From: Rhodamnia argentea
Taxonomy: Eukaryota > Streptophyta > Magnoliopsida > Myrtales > Myrtaceae
Direction: 5' to 3'
Assembly (NCBI RefSeq): GCF_020921035.1
Contig: NC_063151.1
Span: 24,000,934 to 24,064,933 of the forward strand
Length of the DNA: 64,000 nt
Made by a program: the position numbers and the translations under genes. Of this stretch, positions 1-12,500 are shown in pieces (within the stretch, counting starts at the first letter, position 1; each line of letters begins with the position of its first letter). The notes under the pieces are model-generated. The model was not told the DNA's origin. It ran no database searches and was given only the letters and a program-made list of their open reading frames with translations.

Positions 1-468
1 GTTCCAAGGCAGGAGGACATACATGGTTTTCAATCAATCAGCAAAGATTCCTCGACAAATCTGTAGTTTTTCAGTGCAGGTCAGAGTTGGTACTTATCAT
101 TGGGATATGCCAGCTTAAAAAGTAGGATAATTGGTGCTTACTTAATGAAGTGGAAAGAATGATTATGTTTTTGTGCTCTAGTATTCATCTACGCCATGTA
201 GTTATCTTTTACGCAACTGGTTGGACTCTTTCACCTCCATGGCCGTATACAATGAGGATGCTAAAGCTTTATTATCTTGCTTGGCCAGCGTGAACGGTGG
301 CAAAAACCTATATTGCGGCGTCTCCAGGTTAGTTTCTCTTCATGAGCTTACATATAGACATACGAAGGATGGCTTGTTAATGACCATCACTTTAACGTCT
401 TCCATGACATTTATGATACCTATTGGCTTCTTATGTCCTTTTTGTTCTTCTAATTTCCTCTTATGCAG
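1..468 (+). other. Presumed intron of the EPL gene
   Basis: No EPL coding exon could be recognised here. The first recognisable exon starts at 469 after a TTATGCAG acceptor. The stretch 221-336 is open and reads as a plausible peptide, but it matches nothing I know of the EPL family and lacks the sequence expected just before the PPPPVNDTNPYNVF exon. I treat it as intron, with low certainty. Confidence 0.4.
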
Positions 469-3400
469 CCTCCCCCACCAGTTAATGACACCAACCCCTA
501 CAATGTCTTTAGACCCAGGGAGAAAGCCCATAGACTCCACACAAGAAGGGTAGTCAATTGTAGCACTTATGTCTTACTTTCTTCGCTATCATCATTATGA
601 TCTGCCTTCCCATAGATCTCATAAGCTATGTGATGATCTTTTCAGATGCAACGGAGAGAAAATAATGTGCAATCATTTGAAAAGCTTCGTCAGGTCTGTA
701 TAGCTAATGCCAAAAGTTCCCCCTTTTATAACATCGTCTTTTTTAGCTGGTTGAGAAATCATACATGCATAGATATTCTCCAGTATTGTTCTATTTGCTG
801 TCCAGCAATCATGAGATTGGTTTCATACTTGGGATATAGAACATTTAATTAAATGGTTTTAGAAATTCGATAGACTTGAGGCATCCATCAGTAAATCATA
901 GCTCTATTCCTTCTGGTTATGCAAAGGGGCTCAATTCTCTATGGTATAGTGGATGGTCCTTCCATACTACCTCATTATTGATTCTTGTTATTTCAAAAAA
1001 AAAAAAAAAAAAAAAGGAGGAAAGAAGCTGAAGCAATGTTTGAAAGATGAAGGCTTTGCATCAAAATTAAATATCAACAAAAGACGACTTAAATGACACC
1101 TGATTTTCCTCAAACTAAATGATTTTTTTCTTATGGAAACTTCGCGTTGGATCTTCTTGAGTTCATGTTTCATATTGGTCTTGCTGAAGGATCCACATAC
1201 AAATCGTCTATGACTTAAAGGACCAGGATGGTTTGAGCCAATAGGGTGAACTAAGTGGATTTGACTTTTTCTCTGATCGCTTGGAATTCTCCCAAGTAAC
1301 TTCTATATGCTTCAAACTATGATTCGCGCCTATCCTCTGGGTCTTTCTATAAGCAACATATAATTTTCTTTTTTTGGTCAGAAGCAACATATAAAAACAA
1401 TGGAGAAGCAAATTAAAGGGTATAACTAGATGGATCTTACTAGATGTTTCTATTTCCACAAGAGCTAATTTCTAACCTGGAGAGGTATTCTACTTATTAT
1501 TGACAAGAATGTCTGATATTCTCTAGCATACAGCCTTTCATTTTACAGGGGTTACAACCTATTTCAGCATGAATAATTAATTAAATCTGAACTTCAATAT
1601 GCATTGATCCACTTTGTTAACCTTTGCAACCTTAAGCTCTCTCTGAGAGTATTTATACATTTTGCCAGTCAAACATAGAAAATAGCTTTCTCCTCAGAAA
1701 TTTTACACGGGATGGAAATGTGAAATTCTCTGAAAGTAAATGCAAAAATTACTGACTAATACTTCAAAGCATGAGTTATGATGAGAGATTATGTGATGAA
1801 ATGATATCTGTTTTTCTAGTTAATACCATTGGATAGGGAAATACTTCTCAGAAATCTTGCCACATGAAGGATGACATCTCTCTAATTGTGAATCTTGCAC
1901 AAGAAATGCATGTAGAAATGGAGAAATGTAACGTCCAAAATCCTCTGACATGTGCTGAAAAAAATTGCATTCAAGCAAATCAACGTTCAGTGAGAAAAAA
2001 GAAAAACAGGTGCAACCCATTACCAATGTATTAAATTTAACAAGTCTGTCTACCTTAATAGGACTGTATGCGACATCAAGGGACCTTTTAGATAGGGTAT
2101 ATCAACCGCTAGAGCCAATACTTCATATGCACTCCAGAGTAAGTGAGAAGGTGATGGCAGTCACAGCTGCGATTCAGGCAGTGCTCAGGTGAGAGGCAAG
2201 GAGTCCTGGCCTAAGTGTGCAACTTGGGACCCCTGAGGGTTGACTTCTTCTCATCTTGTTTTGTTAGATCATGGATTCTCGTGTGTACTATATCTCTCAA
2301 GTAATATTAGATTGGCCAGGTTTACTATTCAGTGAATATTAGTTCTTATTTATGTCACTTGATAGCTCAAGGAGGTTATGTGCTGAACCCGTGTATGCGC
2401 CTGTTTATTTGTATAAGTATAGGCATTTGTCAATAAGATTTTTCTCTTTGTTTGAAATCAACTCCTCTCAGGTCCGACGTAATCTTGAACAAGCAAAGAT
2501 AATCATGGAGGCTTTGATTAAGGCGAGTAAAACTTCCTTTTTTCCTCATTTGGTGTAAATATGTCTCAGGATTTGCCTATTCAGTACTCAATAATGTTCA
2601 TTCTTGGTTCATGTTTACAGAGAGAAGAGAGGAAAAGAGAAGCGATGGAGACTGAAGTAAGCCTTCAGAGGCTTCAGATGAAATATAAGGTGCAGAGGCT
2701 CTTTTTTTTATGTTGTTTGCGGTCCAGTTGTTTTCCTATCTGTTGAAGCTAGATCCAGAACATAATTTTCTTAGGTGCCAGTGATCTCTTTTGGGAGAGT
2801 GGCTCGAGTGAAGTTAAACTTTTATCATACAAGACTTGCTTTCATCTGCCTTAGTCCATCTTCAGAGTAATAGCTTGTCGCATTTCTTTGTGAAACTTGC
2901 TCTTATATTCCAGAACCCAGCAATGCAGTAAGTGTTGCTCGGATACTGTTTCTGGAAATTGACCAACTCCTGTTATAGCCATGCGGAGTTGGCTGCTTTG
3001 TATTACTCTGAATTTCCGCAACGTACTCTAGCTTTTGTCCTCAAATTCTTTTCAATGATTAATCTCGCACCTTTTTCTTTTTTAGAATGAAATGGAGCTA
3101 GTGGATGATAGCTTGGCTCTACCTGGATTTCCACCTGTGTCTTCCAAGTTTGGTTCGACTGAGGAAGAGTTTGTGGACTCTGATGAAATTGCCAACTTTC
3201 GTCCTCGATCACGGTCTTCGGCAACACAAAGTCTACCGTATTCGAACTCCAACTTTGTTTCGGCTCCTCCAGGCAGCTTCAAGCAAGAGTCGAGACGGCG
3301 ACCTGTGCCCAATACATGGCTGCATAAGATGGTGAACTCTCGATCTCTTCTTGCATGTGTCTTTTTCTATGATTATCGATTTTTGCATTTGCGTACTCTG

Positions 3401-3678
3401 TTCTGGTACCCATCGGGGTCTTGACTATCAGATAATCTTGCTCCTTGACGTTGCAGGATCCTCTTGAGCCAATTCTGTTGTTCACAAAACCTCTAGTTCC
3501 TGAGAAGTTGGCAGCTGCCGGCATTGTGCCGCCGGCCAATTTGTCGAAGAGTTTTACTACCCCAACCGTCAATAAGTTCCGTGGAAGAATAGGTCGCGGG
3601 GGTCGAATAATATTTGATCGGTGGAACCCTCTTTTGCATTCCCCAATCGACTTTGGCAGCTCTTCCTATGTACCATAA
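469..3678 (+). CDS. Enhancer of polycomb-like protein (EPL1), 3' part
   Basis: EPL1 is the scaffold of the nuclear NuA4/piccolo histone H4/H2A acetyltransferase complex. Six coding segments can be joined in frame: 469-549, 646-693, 2472-2522, 2621-2689, 3086-3331 and 3457-3678 (stop TAA), giving 238 codons. The joined protein begins PPPPVNDTNPYNVFRPREKA, a core EPC motif. It continues through a charged helix (MQRRENNVQSFEKLRQ, then VRRNLEQAKIIMEALIK, then REERKREAMETEVSLQRLQ) typical of the family, and a Ser/Pro-rich middle. It ends with the plant-specific GRGGRIIFDRWNPL tail. The N-terminal EPcA part lies upstream of the window. The intron after the VRRNLEQ exon begins with GC rather than GT. 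The 1.8-kb intron 694-2471 holds only a poly-A run near 994-1015. Family assignment is firm; paralogue identity is not. Confidence 0.88.
2523..2620 (+). other. GC-AG intron in the EPL gene
   Basis: The exon ending ...EALIK stops at AAG|GCGAGTAA and the next begins after TTTACAG with AGAGAAGAG (REER). No GT near the border keeps the conserved frame, so this 98-bp intron uses a GC donor. The rest of the donor site (AAG|GCGAGT) is strong, as is usual for GC-AG introns. Confidence 0.72.
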
Positions 3679-3853
3679 CTGCAACCTTTTAATTTCTAGT
3701 TAAACACTGAAATCTTGTAGTAGTATCACCACTCCGACATGGAAAATGTATATCAGGGGTGTGGTGGGATGGTTGATATTTTCCTGCGATGCTCTTCACT
3801 TTGATTCCTTTGTTCTGTTTTTAGTTGTACACAGGAGCACCATCTTTTGAAAG

Positions 3854-3887
<34 letters not shown>

Positions 3888-4060
3888 TTAGGGGCACTAG
3901 TTTTTATGAAGATTGAAAGTAGATATAGATATACTTATTATAGGGGGACGAATGCACCCCCTAATCATCTCTTGCTCTCCATCATGCTAGGGGCCCAATC
4001 TGCACAACGTTGACTCTACAGTGTTAAATCCATGAAAAGAAACACGAGCCCTGTGCAGTT
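3679..4060. other. EPL 3' UTR and spacer with (CT)n tract
   Basis: Downstream of the EPL stop codon. It holds a 29-bp (CT)n microsatellite at 3856-3884. No open reading frame with a recognisable product is present. Confidence 0.5.
3856..3884. repeat. (CT)n microsatellite
   Basis: Uninterrupted CT dinucleotide run of about 29 bp just downstream of the EPL gene, possibly in its 3' UTR. Confidence 0.95.
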
Positions 4061-4067
4061 GTGAAGG

Positions 4068-5085
4068 GTATGTTTGGTAACGGCTTTTTTTTTTTAATTC
4101 TATTCTCATGAATAAAAAAGAATTAGAAATATATTTGGTAACGTAAATAATTTCGATTCTAATTCTGTTTTCAAAAATACTTTTGGACAAAAAATAAGAA
4201 CAAAAAAAAAGTTGGTTCTTAAAAAAATACACTTTCGAGAATAAAAATTGCAATGATAGTCTTCTATCACTTTTGTAAGGTGCCCGCAAGGCGTGGCTCG
4301 GGTCAATCTGACTCGATCCGTATAATTCAAAATTTTCAAAAAAATTCTAATAAATGAGGAGATGGATCATTTCAAGTGGCCAATCCTATTTTTGATGGTT
4401 TTGCCTTTCGATTTCTACCAAATGATGATTTTTCTATCATGGGCAAATCGTTCCGAAAATCCCGAAAATTAAAAAAAAAAAATCTCAGAAAGTAGAAAAT
4501 GGATCCATTCAATTGGCCAATCTTGTTTTTGGTATTTTGCCTACTAGTTTTTCCTAAACCCCGCTTGATTTGTTACCGGAGTACCATGCTGCATTAGTAA
4601 CCATCCGCATGGTATCTAAGGGTAAAACCGAGCCACCTATGTGGTAGAGATGGATTTTATTTATTATGAGCAATAAAAGATAATTAGAGTCACATCTTTC
4701 ATCATTGGCACATGCATAGCCTTAAGACAAGCATGGAAAAACAACAATTTTAACATGTTATCCTTTCAAGGAACAAATCTGAAGCATTCTTGTTTTGGCA
4801 AAAAATATGTCATGGTACAAGAGAATCAGCATGAGGAAAGTCATTAATTGTAATTATTTAATTATTTAATTTAAATGACAAATTGGGAAGGGAAATTATT
4901 TCCTAACACAAAAATTTCGTGAAGTTACCAAACACGTTTCTATTCCGGGAATAGAAATCTTATGGAGTTACCAAACACGCTCCGATCCGATTCTCTAAAA
5001 CTCATTTAAGGAACAGAATAAAAAAAAAATTTGATTCTAATCAAAATCACTTTTTTAGAATAGAAACGTTACCAAACAGGCTTTA
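4068..5085. mobile_element. Non-autonomous inverted-repeat DNA transposon, about 1 kb
   Basis: The left end contains TGTTTGGTAACG (near 4072) and the right end its inverse CGTTACCAAACA (near 5067). Further inward copies occur, with TTTGGTAACG near 4134 and GTTACCAAACACG near 4925 and 4968, so the subterminal regions are repetitive. The interior is AT-rich and codes for nothing recognisable. It contains two related direct segments (about 4360-4412 and 4498-4548), both with GGATC-ATTCAA-TGGCCAATC-type sequence. No clean target duplication was found, so the superfamily is unassigned. Confidence 0.6.
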
Positions 5086-5890
5086 AATGTACAAAAAGAA
5101 CAATAAGAAAAGTGAGTTGTTTCGGATCCTCCTCCTTGTAATCAGATCCAACTCGATACCGATAAGCCTCTAAGGGCAACCAGGGATTAACAAGGGCTGG
5201 TGGGTTGTTTCCTAGTGAAAACAGTGAATACTTGGGGGCGGTTTTGCCACATTTGGAGCCTTAAGTTCATGGGTACAAGCAGAACTTTGGCCTATTCGGC
5301 GAGGACCAAAGGTTGCCCAGCTTTGAGGTTAAAACAAGCTGCTTCTCGAGATGGATCGAATGCCAACTGCGGATGTTCTTGCCATTGGACCGGGCATGTC
5401 AAATAATTCAAACCCAATACACGATCCATATGTTAAAATGAATGATTGCATTAAATACACTAGACATTATCAATCTTATTCATAATTATGATTATCATCG
5501 ACATATACGTATAGATAATAATATGTGAGAAGAAAACAAATTCGAGTCTTTGACTAATGTCAGATGGAAAAGCTAAATGCATACTTACAAAGAAACATTC
5601 CCGCTTTCAAACATTGATAATGAATTTCTGCATATTTCTCGTGCAGAGATATGGTTAAGTATCATCAAAATGCCTACCAATTGATTTTTCCTCTGCAACA
5701 GTCAATACCGCATCTGGTTTCCAACCCGACCCGGGGGAAAGAAAATCATCCGAGTAAAGAAGCCGGTGATAATTCGACCAAAAAAAAAAAAAAAGAAGAA
5801 GCGGATGATGAGAAAGAAAATTGAGTTCAAATTTATAAAGACGGTTAATTAATGATAAATCTCTCTCGCTTATTGTTTGATCCATGTGGA
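5086..5890. other. Spacer upstream of HAC gene
   Basis: No supported gene. A 68-codon open frame at 5200-5406 has no recognisable domain and is not called. The end of this stretch is presumably the distal HAC promoter. Confidence 0.5.
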
Positions 5891-5898
5891 TATATAAT
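5891..5898 (+). promoter_or_regulatory. Probable TATA box of the HAC gene
   Basis: TATATAAT lies in GTGGATATATAATTGGC, about 30-40 bp before a CT-rich, leader-like segment (5940-6020) and about 650 bp before the HAC start codon. Position and sequence fit a core promoter; transcription start is inferred. Confidence 0.45.
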
Positions 5899-5924
5899 TG
5901 GCTCGCTTGGCTCGCGCGTGAGAA

Positions 5925-6543
5925 CTCGCACGTGGTGGAGTCGGGAAGCCCAGCACCCCTCCTCTTTCTCTGTGTGTCTCTCCCTTCTTTCCTCTCTCTT
6001 TTCCCCCAAATTCCTCTGTCGATCGTCGATCGTCGAATTCACGATCAATCCGATTGAAACTCCGAATTGAGATCACTGCTGCTGCACTGTCGCTCTTGCC
6101 GTCGCCAATCGCACATCGCTTCAGGTTCGTCGTCCCGATTTCGTCCTCTCTAGGGTTTCGTTATCTCGCCACGGGGGGATTCTGTGTCTTAGGGTTGCTG
6201 ATTCGCGCACGATGGCTCTCCAGTCCTCCAAAATGTCTGCCGTTATCAAAGCTTTGATTTTTTCAGCATCTGGACGTGGATTTCCCCCAATTTCCTCCCT
6301 CTTCCGGTTCTTGAATAAGTTTTCGAGAGAGTGATGTGGGAATGTCGGTTGCTTTTGCTGGTTTTGTTGTTGCTCTTTATAATCTCTCGTTATGGTTGTC
6401 TGCACAGGTGCCTGGCGGTATTGGGTGTGGTTTGTTCACTGTGAATAGAGTTTTTGTGTATGTAGCACCAGCTCGGGCATGCGTAGACCCTTTGCGAATT
6501 TGAATGATTACAGGAAGAGCAAGAGCTTTTGTAGATTGATGTG
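5925..6543 (+). other. Probable HAC 5' leader with intron
   Basis: A CT-rich 5' UTR exon appears to run from about 5925 to a donor near 6125 (CTTCAG|GTTCGT). A final leader exon appears to start after GATTACAG at about 6512. The sequence between has the T-rich look of an intron. Exon borders here are inferred, since no coding frame constrains them. Confidence 0.4.
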
Positions 6544-6544
6544 A
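6539..6544 (+). promoter_or_regulatory. Start-stop uORF (ATG-TGA) overlapping the HAC start codon
   Basis: The sequence ATGTGATGAATG places a minimal upstream ORF, ATG followed at once by TGA, so that the A of the stop codon is the A of the presumed main ATG (6544). Ribosomes starting at the first ATG would terminate exactly on the main start codon. The arrangement is seen directly; an effect on translation is inference. Confidence 0.5.
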
Positions 6545-9500
6545 TGAATGTACAGGCAGATATGTCGGGGCATGTTTCTAGTCAATCGGGCACTCAGTTG
6601 CCTGGGGTGTCCCAGCAAAATGGCAATGTCGTCCCGAATATAGTAGCTGCGAGCAGTGGTGCCCCTCATGCTGCGTTCAATGGGGACCCGGAGCTTCTCA
6701 GAGCTCGGAACTATATGCAAGAGAAGATGTAATCTAATCGAGAGCACTTGTTCTTGTGCTTTAACTTCCATAGGTCCATTGGTCCTTGTTTGCTGATCGA
6801 TTTTTTTACTATCTTTTCAGCTTTTTGCTCTTAGCTCGGCGGCATCATCAGTCAATTAATGACGCTCAAATGCAGAGGCTCAAGGATATTGTTAAACGCC
6901 TGGAAGAGGGTCTCTTCAAATCTGCTCACTCGAAGGTCTTCCCATCCTCATCATTTATCTCCTCCTCTTCTTTGTAAAAGTACAAAAAGTGGCTTATGAT
7001 TGCCCCTTTATTTGATTTTTATAGTGCTTTACATTTTACATTTGCGAAAGCCAATAATCTATTCATTTCTCTTGCCTGGTTCACATGTTTTTTCTCATGA
7101 TTATCAGTTTTTCCCTTTTTCTTTTTTGGTGAATAGGACTTGACATTCTTTTGCTTCTTTAAAACTACAATTATGTAGGACGACTATATGAATTTGGGCA
7201 CATTGGAGTCCCGGTTGCATAGTTTTATCAAGCGTACATCTCCTAATAATCAAAATCCAGTCACTGCTAATTCAATGACAACGATGATTCCAACTCCTGG
7301 ATTGTCGCATAATGGGAGTTCGACCATTATGGCTACATCTTCAGTGGATGCACCAATAAGTAATATGGCTGGGAGTAGCAGCATGCAGCCAACGAATGCA
7401 AACACGGGAAGCCATATGTCAAGTGGTGTCATGCAGAGCAGTTCCTTTAACCGAACTGATGGTAAATGTCAATGTTATGCAATTTGATTTTAGAACTTTT
7501 GACATTATCACGGCAGCAACTTTACCCTTTCTAATGGTGTAGGCCTGCTTTCCAATGGGTATCAGCAAGCTCAAGCGAACTATTCCATTGGTTCTGGAGG
7601 AAACAACCTGTCACAGATGGGCGTGCAAAGAATGAGCAGCCAGATGATTCCGACTCCTGGATTCAGTAATAATAGTGGAAATCATTCTTACGGAAGTTTG
7701 GAGGCTTCCAATAATGGTGGCAGGATGTCCATTGTTGACTCTCCCATGGTACCACAGGATCCGCATCAAAAGCTGCATGGAAGCAATCAGAACAGTCGGG
7801 TACTGCATGCCCTTGGTAGCCAAACAGGTGGGGCGATTAGGTCTGGTATTCAGCAGAAATCTTATGGTTTCTCCAATGGAGCATTAAATGGGGGCTTGGG
7901 AATGATTGGGAGCAATTTACAGATGTCCAATGGGCCTAGCACCTCTGACGGTTTCCTGAATGCGTCACCTTATATCAATTCTCCGAAACCTTTGCAACAC
8001 CAATTTGATCAATATCAACGTGCATCTGTTCAGGGTACTACGTAGATCTTTCTATATGATTTACTTTTATTTATAGAAACAGCTTGTTACTAGTTAAGGC
8101 CTTGGGACAAATGTTTCAGAAAAATTCTGATCTTTGCCATCTCTCCATATTATTTGTAATTATATATTTCATGAGAAGTTTCTTATTGACAGGTGATGTG
8201 TATGGGAGCAGTACTGATGTTTCTGGCTCTGGTAATCTATACACTGCTGGAAATTCTGCTGGACCAATGGCAAATTCTCAAAGCATGGGTGCACTTAACT
8301 TGCAGTCTCTTCCTAAAACGAAAGCTTCATTGGTTGCTAATCCATCAAATTTGCATAGCACTCAGCAAGCTGCACACTTGAAGCCTCAGTCAGTTGATCC
8401 AGTTGAAAAGATGAATTTTCAATCTGCACTTCCCTCGAGGGAGAACTTTATCCAATCTCAGCACCAACAGCAATTTCAGCAACAGACTCATTACCAACCA
8501 CAACAGCAATTTGCTCAGCAGCGCCAGCACATGCAGCAAAATCAGCAGCACCAAGCTTTGTTGGACAATGAGATATTTGGTCTTCCTCAGGTGACATCTG
8601 ATCCGGGAAATCAATTCAAGCAGGAGCCTAAGGAAATTATGCGAGAACAGGCATCTGATGGAATTCATTTGCCTGAGTTTCAAAATCAGTATCAGCAGAA
8701 TCCTTCTGATAATCATTCTAAGGTTCAGCTTTTTGCTGCTCAATCTAACCAGCACAACAACTGCTCTATGTTGTCTCAAAATACTCCACAAGTGCAACAT
8801 TTGTTACAATCACAACAGCTAGTTGCCGAGGCCCAAAACGAATTCACTTGCCATCCCGTCGGACTACAATCAGATCCAGTTCTTCATGGTCAATGGCATC
8901 CCCAATTGCAAGATGGGACTGAAATCCTGGGGAATAAATTAAATGAGCAGCATTTACAAGATGATTTCCAAAAGAGAATTTCTAGGCACGATGAAGCTCA
9001 GTGTAACAATCTGTCTTCAGAGGGATCAGTTGCTGGTCAAAATGTTGCTTCAAGGGGTAAAACAGAAGCACCAAATTTAAGTACTGCCACCTGTAGGTCT
9101 GGAAACACAATCCGTGACCAGCAATTCAGAAACCAGCAGAGGTGGCTCTTATTTATACGCCATGCTCGTCGATGTGCAGCTCCACAGGGGACATGCCCAG
9201 AGATTAATTGTGTAACTGTTCAGAGATTGTGCAAACACATTGAAAGCTGCAATTTAACTCAATGCCCTTATCCTCGATGTCATCATACAAAAGTATTGCT
9301 TAATCATCAGAAAAATTGCAGGGACCCAAGTTGCCCTGTGTGCATTCCTGTGAAAGAGTACTTGCAGAATCACTTCAAGGCATATCCTCGTCCGGATTCT
9401 ACATCCAGTTTTTCAAATTCCCTTAGCAGATCTTGTAAACCCTCTGACATTGTGGTAAACCCAGCAAAGTTATTGACAAAGAAGCCATCTGTTGCTGAAA

Positions 9501-12500
9501 GTTCGGAAGACCTACTTCCTTCTATGAAACGTGTCAAAGTGGAACAGCCTTTGCAGCCTCTTATTCCCTCGATTGAAAATTCGGCTGAATCAGTGTCTAT
9601 TGCTGAGGAGCAGAAGATTTCCCAGTTAGTCTCTTACCATGGTCAGCAGCATGGTGAGATCGGTATTCCAATTAAGGCCGAGTCTGCAGATACAAAGATG
9701 GAACCCTCTGGCAATTCCGGGGAAAGAAACCATAATATTGGTGAGATGAAAAAGGAAGGAACAGATGATGTCTTAAATAAAACACTTGGTGAGGAACCTG
9801 CTGTCGTGCAAGAACCATTTGAGAAAGAGGGTGATCAACCGAATCAAGAAATTGCTCAACCTGCTGATCAAGGAATTGTTTCCAAGTCTGGGAAGCCAAA
9901 AATCAAGGGAGTGTCATTGACCGAACTCTTCACCCCTGAGCAAGTGAGAGAGCATATCATGGGTTTAAGGCAATGGGTTGGCCAGGTATATTTGTTTGTT
10001 TATTCTGCAGTTCTTTATTGGCTTCTGGTTCTCTGCCATTTTGCCGAGTGAAAATAAGCCCATTTCTAGTAAATGTTGCTCAAATTCCGAATTGAATGGT
10101 CCTCAGCCAGGTTTTAGGTCAGCCTTTGTGTAATTTGTTTTAATGACTATCTGGTCCTTGAATATCAGTGTACACCATAGTTAGTAAAAGATGGCTTGGA
10201 TATTGGCATTTTTTCGTAGCAAAAGTTTGTCAAATAGCCCGGAACAAATGCAATGCAGAGAGTGAGTAAAGCTCAGAAGAAGAATATTGTCCTATTGGGG
10301 GGAGGTGGAAGTTCGTCCTTTTGAAGAAAAGGAGCCCGGAAGCCTTTGGAATCCGTTTCTCTTTTGTTTCAGTCTTTGTATTGCTTTTCTTAATTGGAAG
10401 AATGTCAGCCAAACATATGGTAGAGAAGTAAACCATAATTATCATTCTATGTGATGTTAATCATATTGGTAATCTTTTTCAGTTGTTATATCCTGGATCT
10501 TCTGAGCCTTCTTCTGTGGCTATTTTTTGTGCATGTATATATGTGTGTGTATTGTATATTTTGTGCTTCTATCCAATGACAGATACATGTAATCAACTTC
10601 CTTTACTAGGTAGTTTCCAGTATCTGGTTAAGGATGCTTGACTTATTGGCTGATGGTATCTGTTTACATTCCATTGCAGAGTAAAGCTAAGGCGGAGAAG
10701 AATCAGGCAATGGAGCATTCGATGAGTGAAAATTCCTGCCAGTTGTGTGCTGTGGAAAAGCTTACTTTTGAACCACCACCGATATATTGCTCACCATGCG
10801 GCGCTCGTATCAAGAGAAATGCACTTTATTATACTGGTGCAGTTGGAGATACCCGGCATTATTTTTGCATTCCCTGCTATAATGAGGCTCGTGGGGACAC
10901 CATTGTTGTTGATGGCAATCCTATACCGAAGGCAAGGCTGGAGAAGAAGAAAAACGATGAGGAGACTGAAGAATGGGTGAGTTGATGTGCTTCTCTTTCT
11001 CCATGATGTTGATTTCATTTTATTTCTTGACATAGTTATCAGCCTTAATGTTCTCATTTGCGTTCTTGATCATTACTCTGTGGGTACAGTGGGTTCAATG
11101 TGACAAGTGTGAAGCTTGGCAACATCAGATTTGCGCTTTGTTTAATGGTCGGAGAAATGATGGAGGCCAAGCTGAATATACCTGCCCTAACTGCTATATA
11201 ACTGAAGTTGAAAGAGGCGAACGCAAGCCCTTGCCACAGAATGCTGTTCTTGGGGCAAAAGATTTGCCAAAGACACTTCTTAGTGACCACATAGAACAGC
11301 GGCTAGCTAGGAGACTCAGACAGGAAAGACAAGAAAGGGCAAAGCTTCACGGAAAAAGCTATGATGAGGTAATTGTAATCTCTGCAGATTTTGCGTAGAT
11401 AAAGCGATAGTTATGAGATATTTTTTTAGAAAGAGTAATGTTGGAATGTGTTGAAGTTGTTGTCCCACATAGCTTAACAACGGATCTTATATGCTTTTTA
11501 TATTTATATGATCTCCCTCCACTTATAAGCATAAGTTTTTTAGTTGGATTTTCTAACATGGTATCAGAGCCAATGTTGTTTGTGATTGTGCATCCACCCC
11601 CATTAGTGAAATTCTACGTGCCACTCGTAATCTGGCTTGCACGTGAGAGGGGTTGTTGAAGTTATTGTCCCACATCGCTTGACAACAAACAACGGGTCCT
11701 ATATGCCATTTGTATTTATGTGGTTTCCCTCTATCTATAAGCTTATGCTTTTGGGTTGAACTTTCGAACAGACTGAATGGAAGTATAATTAGTGGATGAA
11801 TAACTGGTCTGGTAACACATCCGCATAACTCTTTCGCACATAGGCCGTTATTAGTGAAAATGCTCTTTACTTTTTGTGGATCCTCCTTTGTGGGATACGG
11901 GGAGGGTCTATGTGCATGGACTTCCCTTGCAACATAGAGATGAGTATCTTGACCCCCATTAGTTACATATAGAATAAGACTAGAATGTTCCACTTGGACT
12001 ACTCTTCCTTTCTAGTGCTGATACCATGGGATTCGAGTCTTCATCATTGTTATTCGCAGATTACCTCTTGGATATGTTTCATTCCCCAATTTAGTTCTTC
12101 ATTGGAAAGGAACTTTGGTGATTGATTTTCAGTTGTTTTTGCAGGTCCCTGGAGCAGAATCACTAGTTGTAAGAGTTGTTTCATCTGTTGACAAGAAGCT
12201 GGAAGTAAAGCAGCGGTTTCTCGAAATATTTCAGGAAGAAAATTACCCTACAGAGTTCCCCTACAAGTCTAAGGTGTGCGACAGGTTTTGTTGCTTGCAT
12301 CTCTAGTTATGAGATGCCATACTTGAACCTGTATTATCGCAATGCTTACTTTTGTCAAGTTGCTGATGAGAGATTGTTTTCGTCCTTGAAGGTCATTCTT
12401 TTGTTTCAAAAGATTGAAGGTGTGGAGGTATGCTTATTTGGTATGTATGTTCAAGAATTTGGATCTGAATGCCAATTCCCAAATCAACGTCGCGTCTATC

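Noticed and set aside
221-553. 110-codon open frame on the + strand
   Set aside because: It crosses the clear acceptor at 468/469 and the EPC exon in a different frame for much of its length; the first part matches no known family.
5200-5406. 68-codon open frame in the spacer
   Set aside because: No domain, no promoter or homologue recognised; such length is expected by chance.
8390-8800. Leu-rich 136-codon open frame on the - strand
   Set aside because: Antisense shadow of the Gln-rich HAC exon; CAG/CAA repeats read as Leu codons on the opposite strand.
11983-12045. Possible second primer-site relic, CTGATACCATG near 12019
   Set aside because: Too short and without an adjoining LTR; could be chance.
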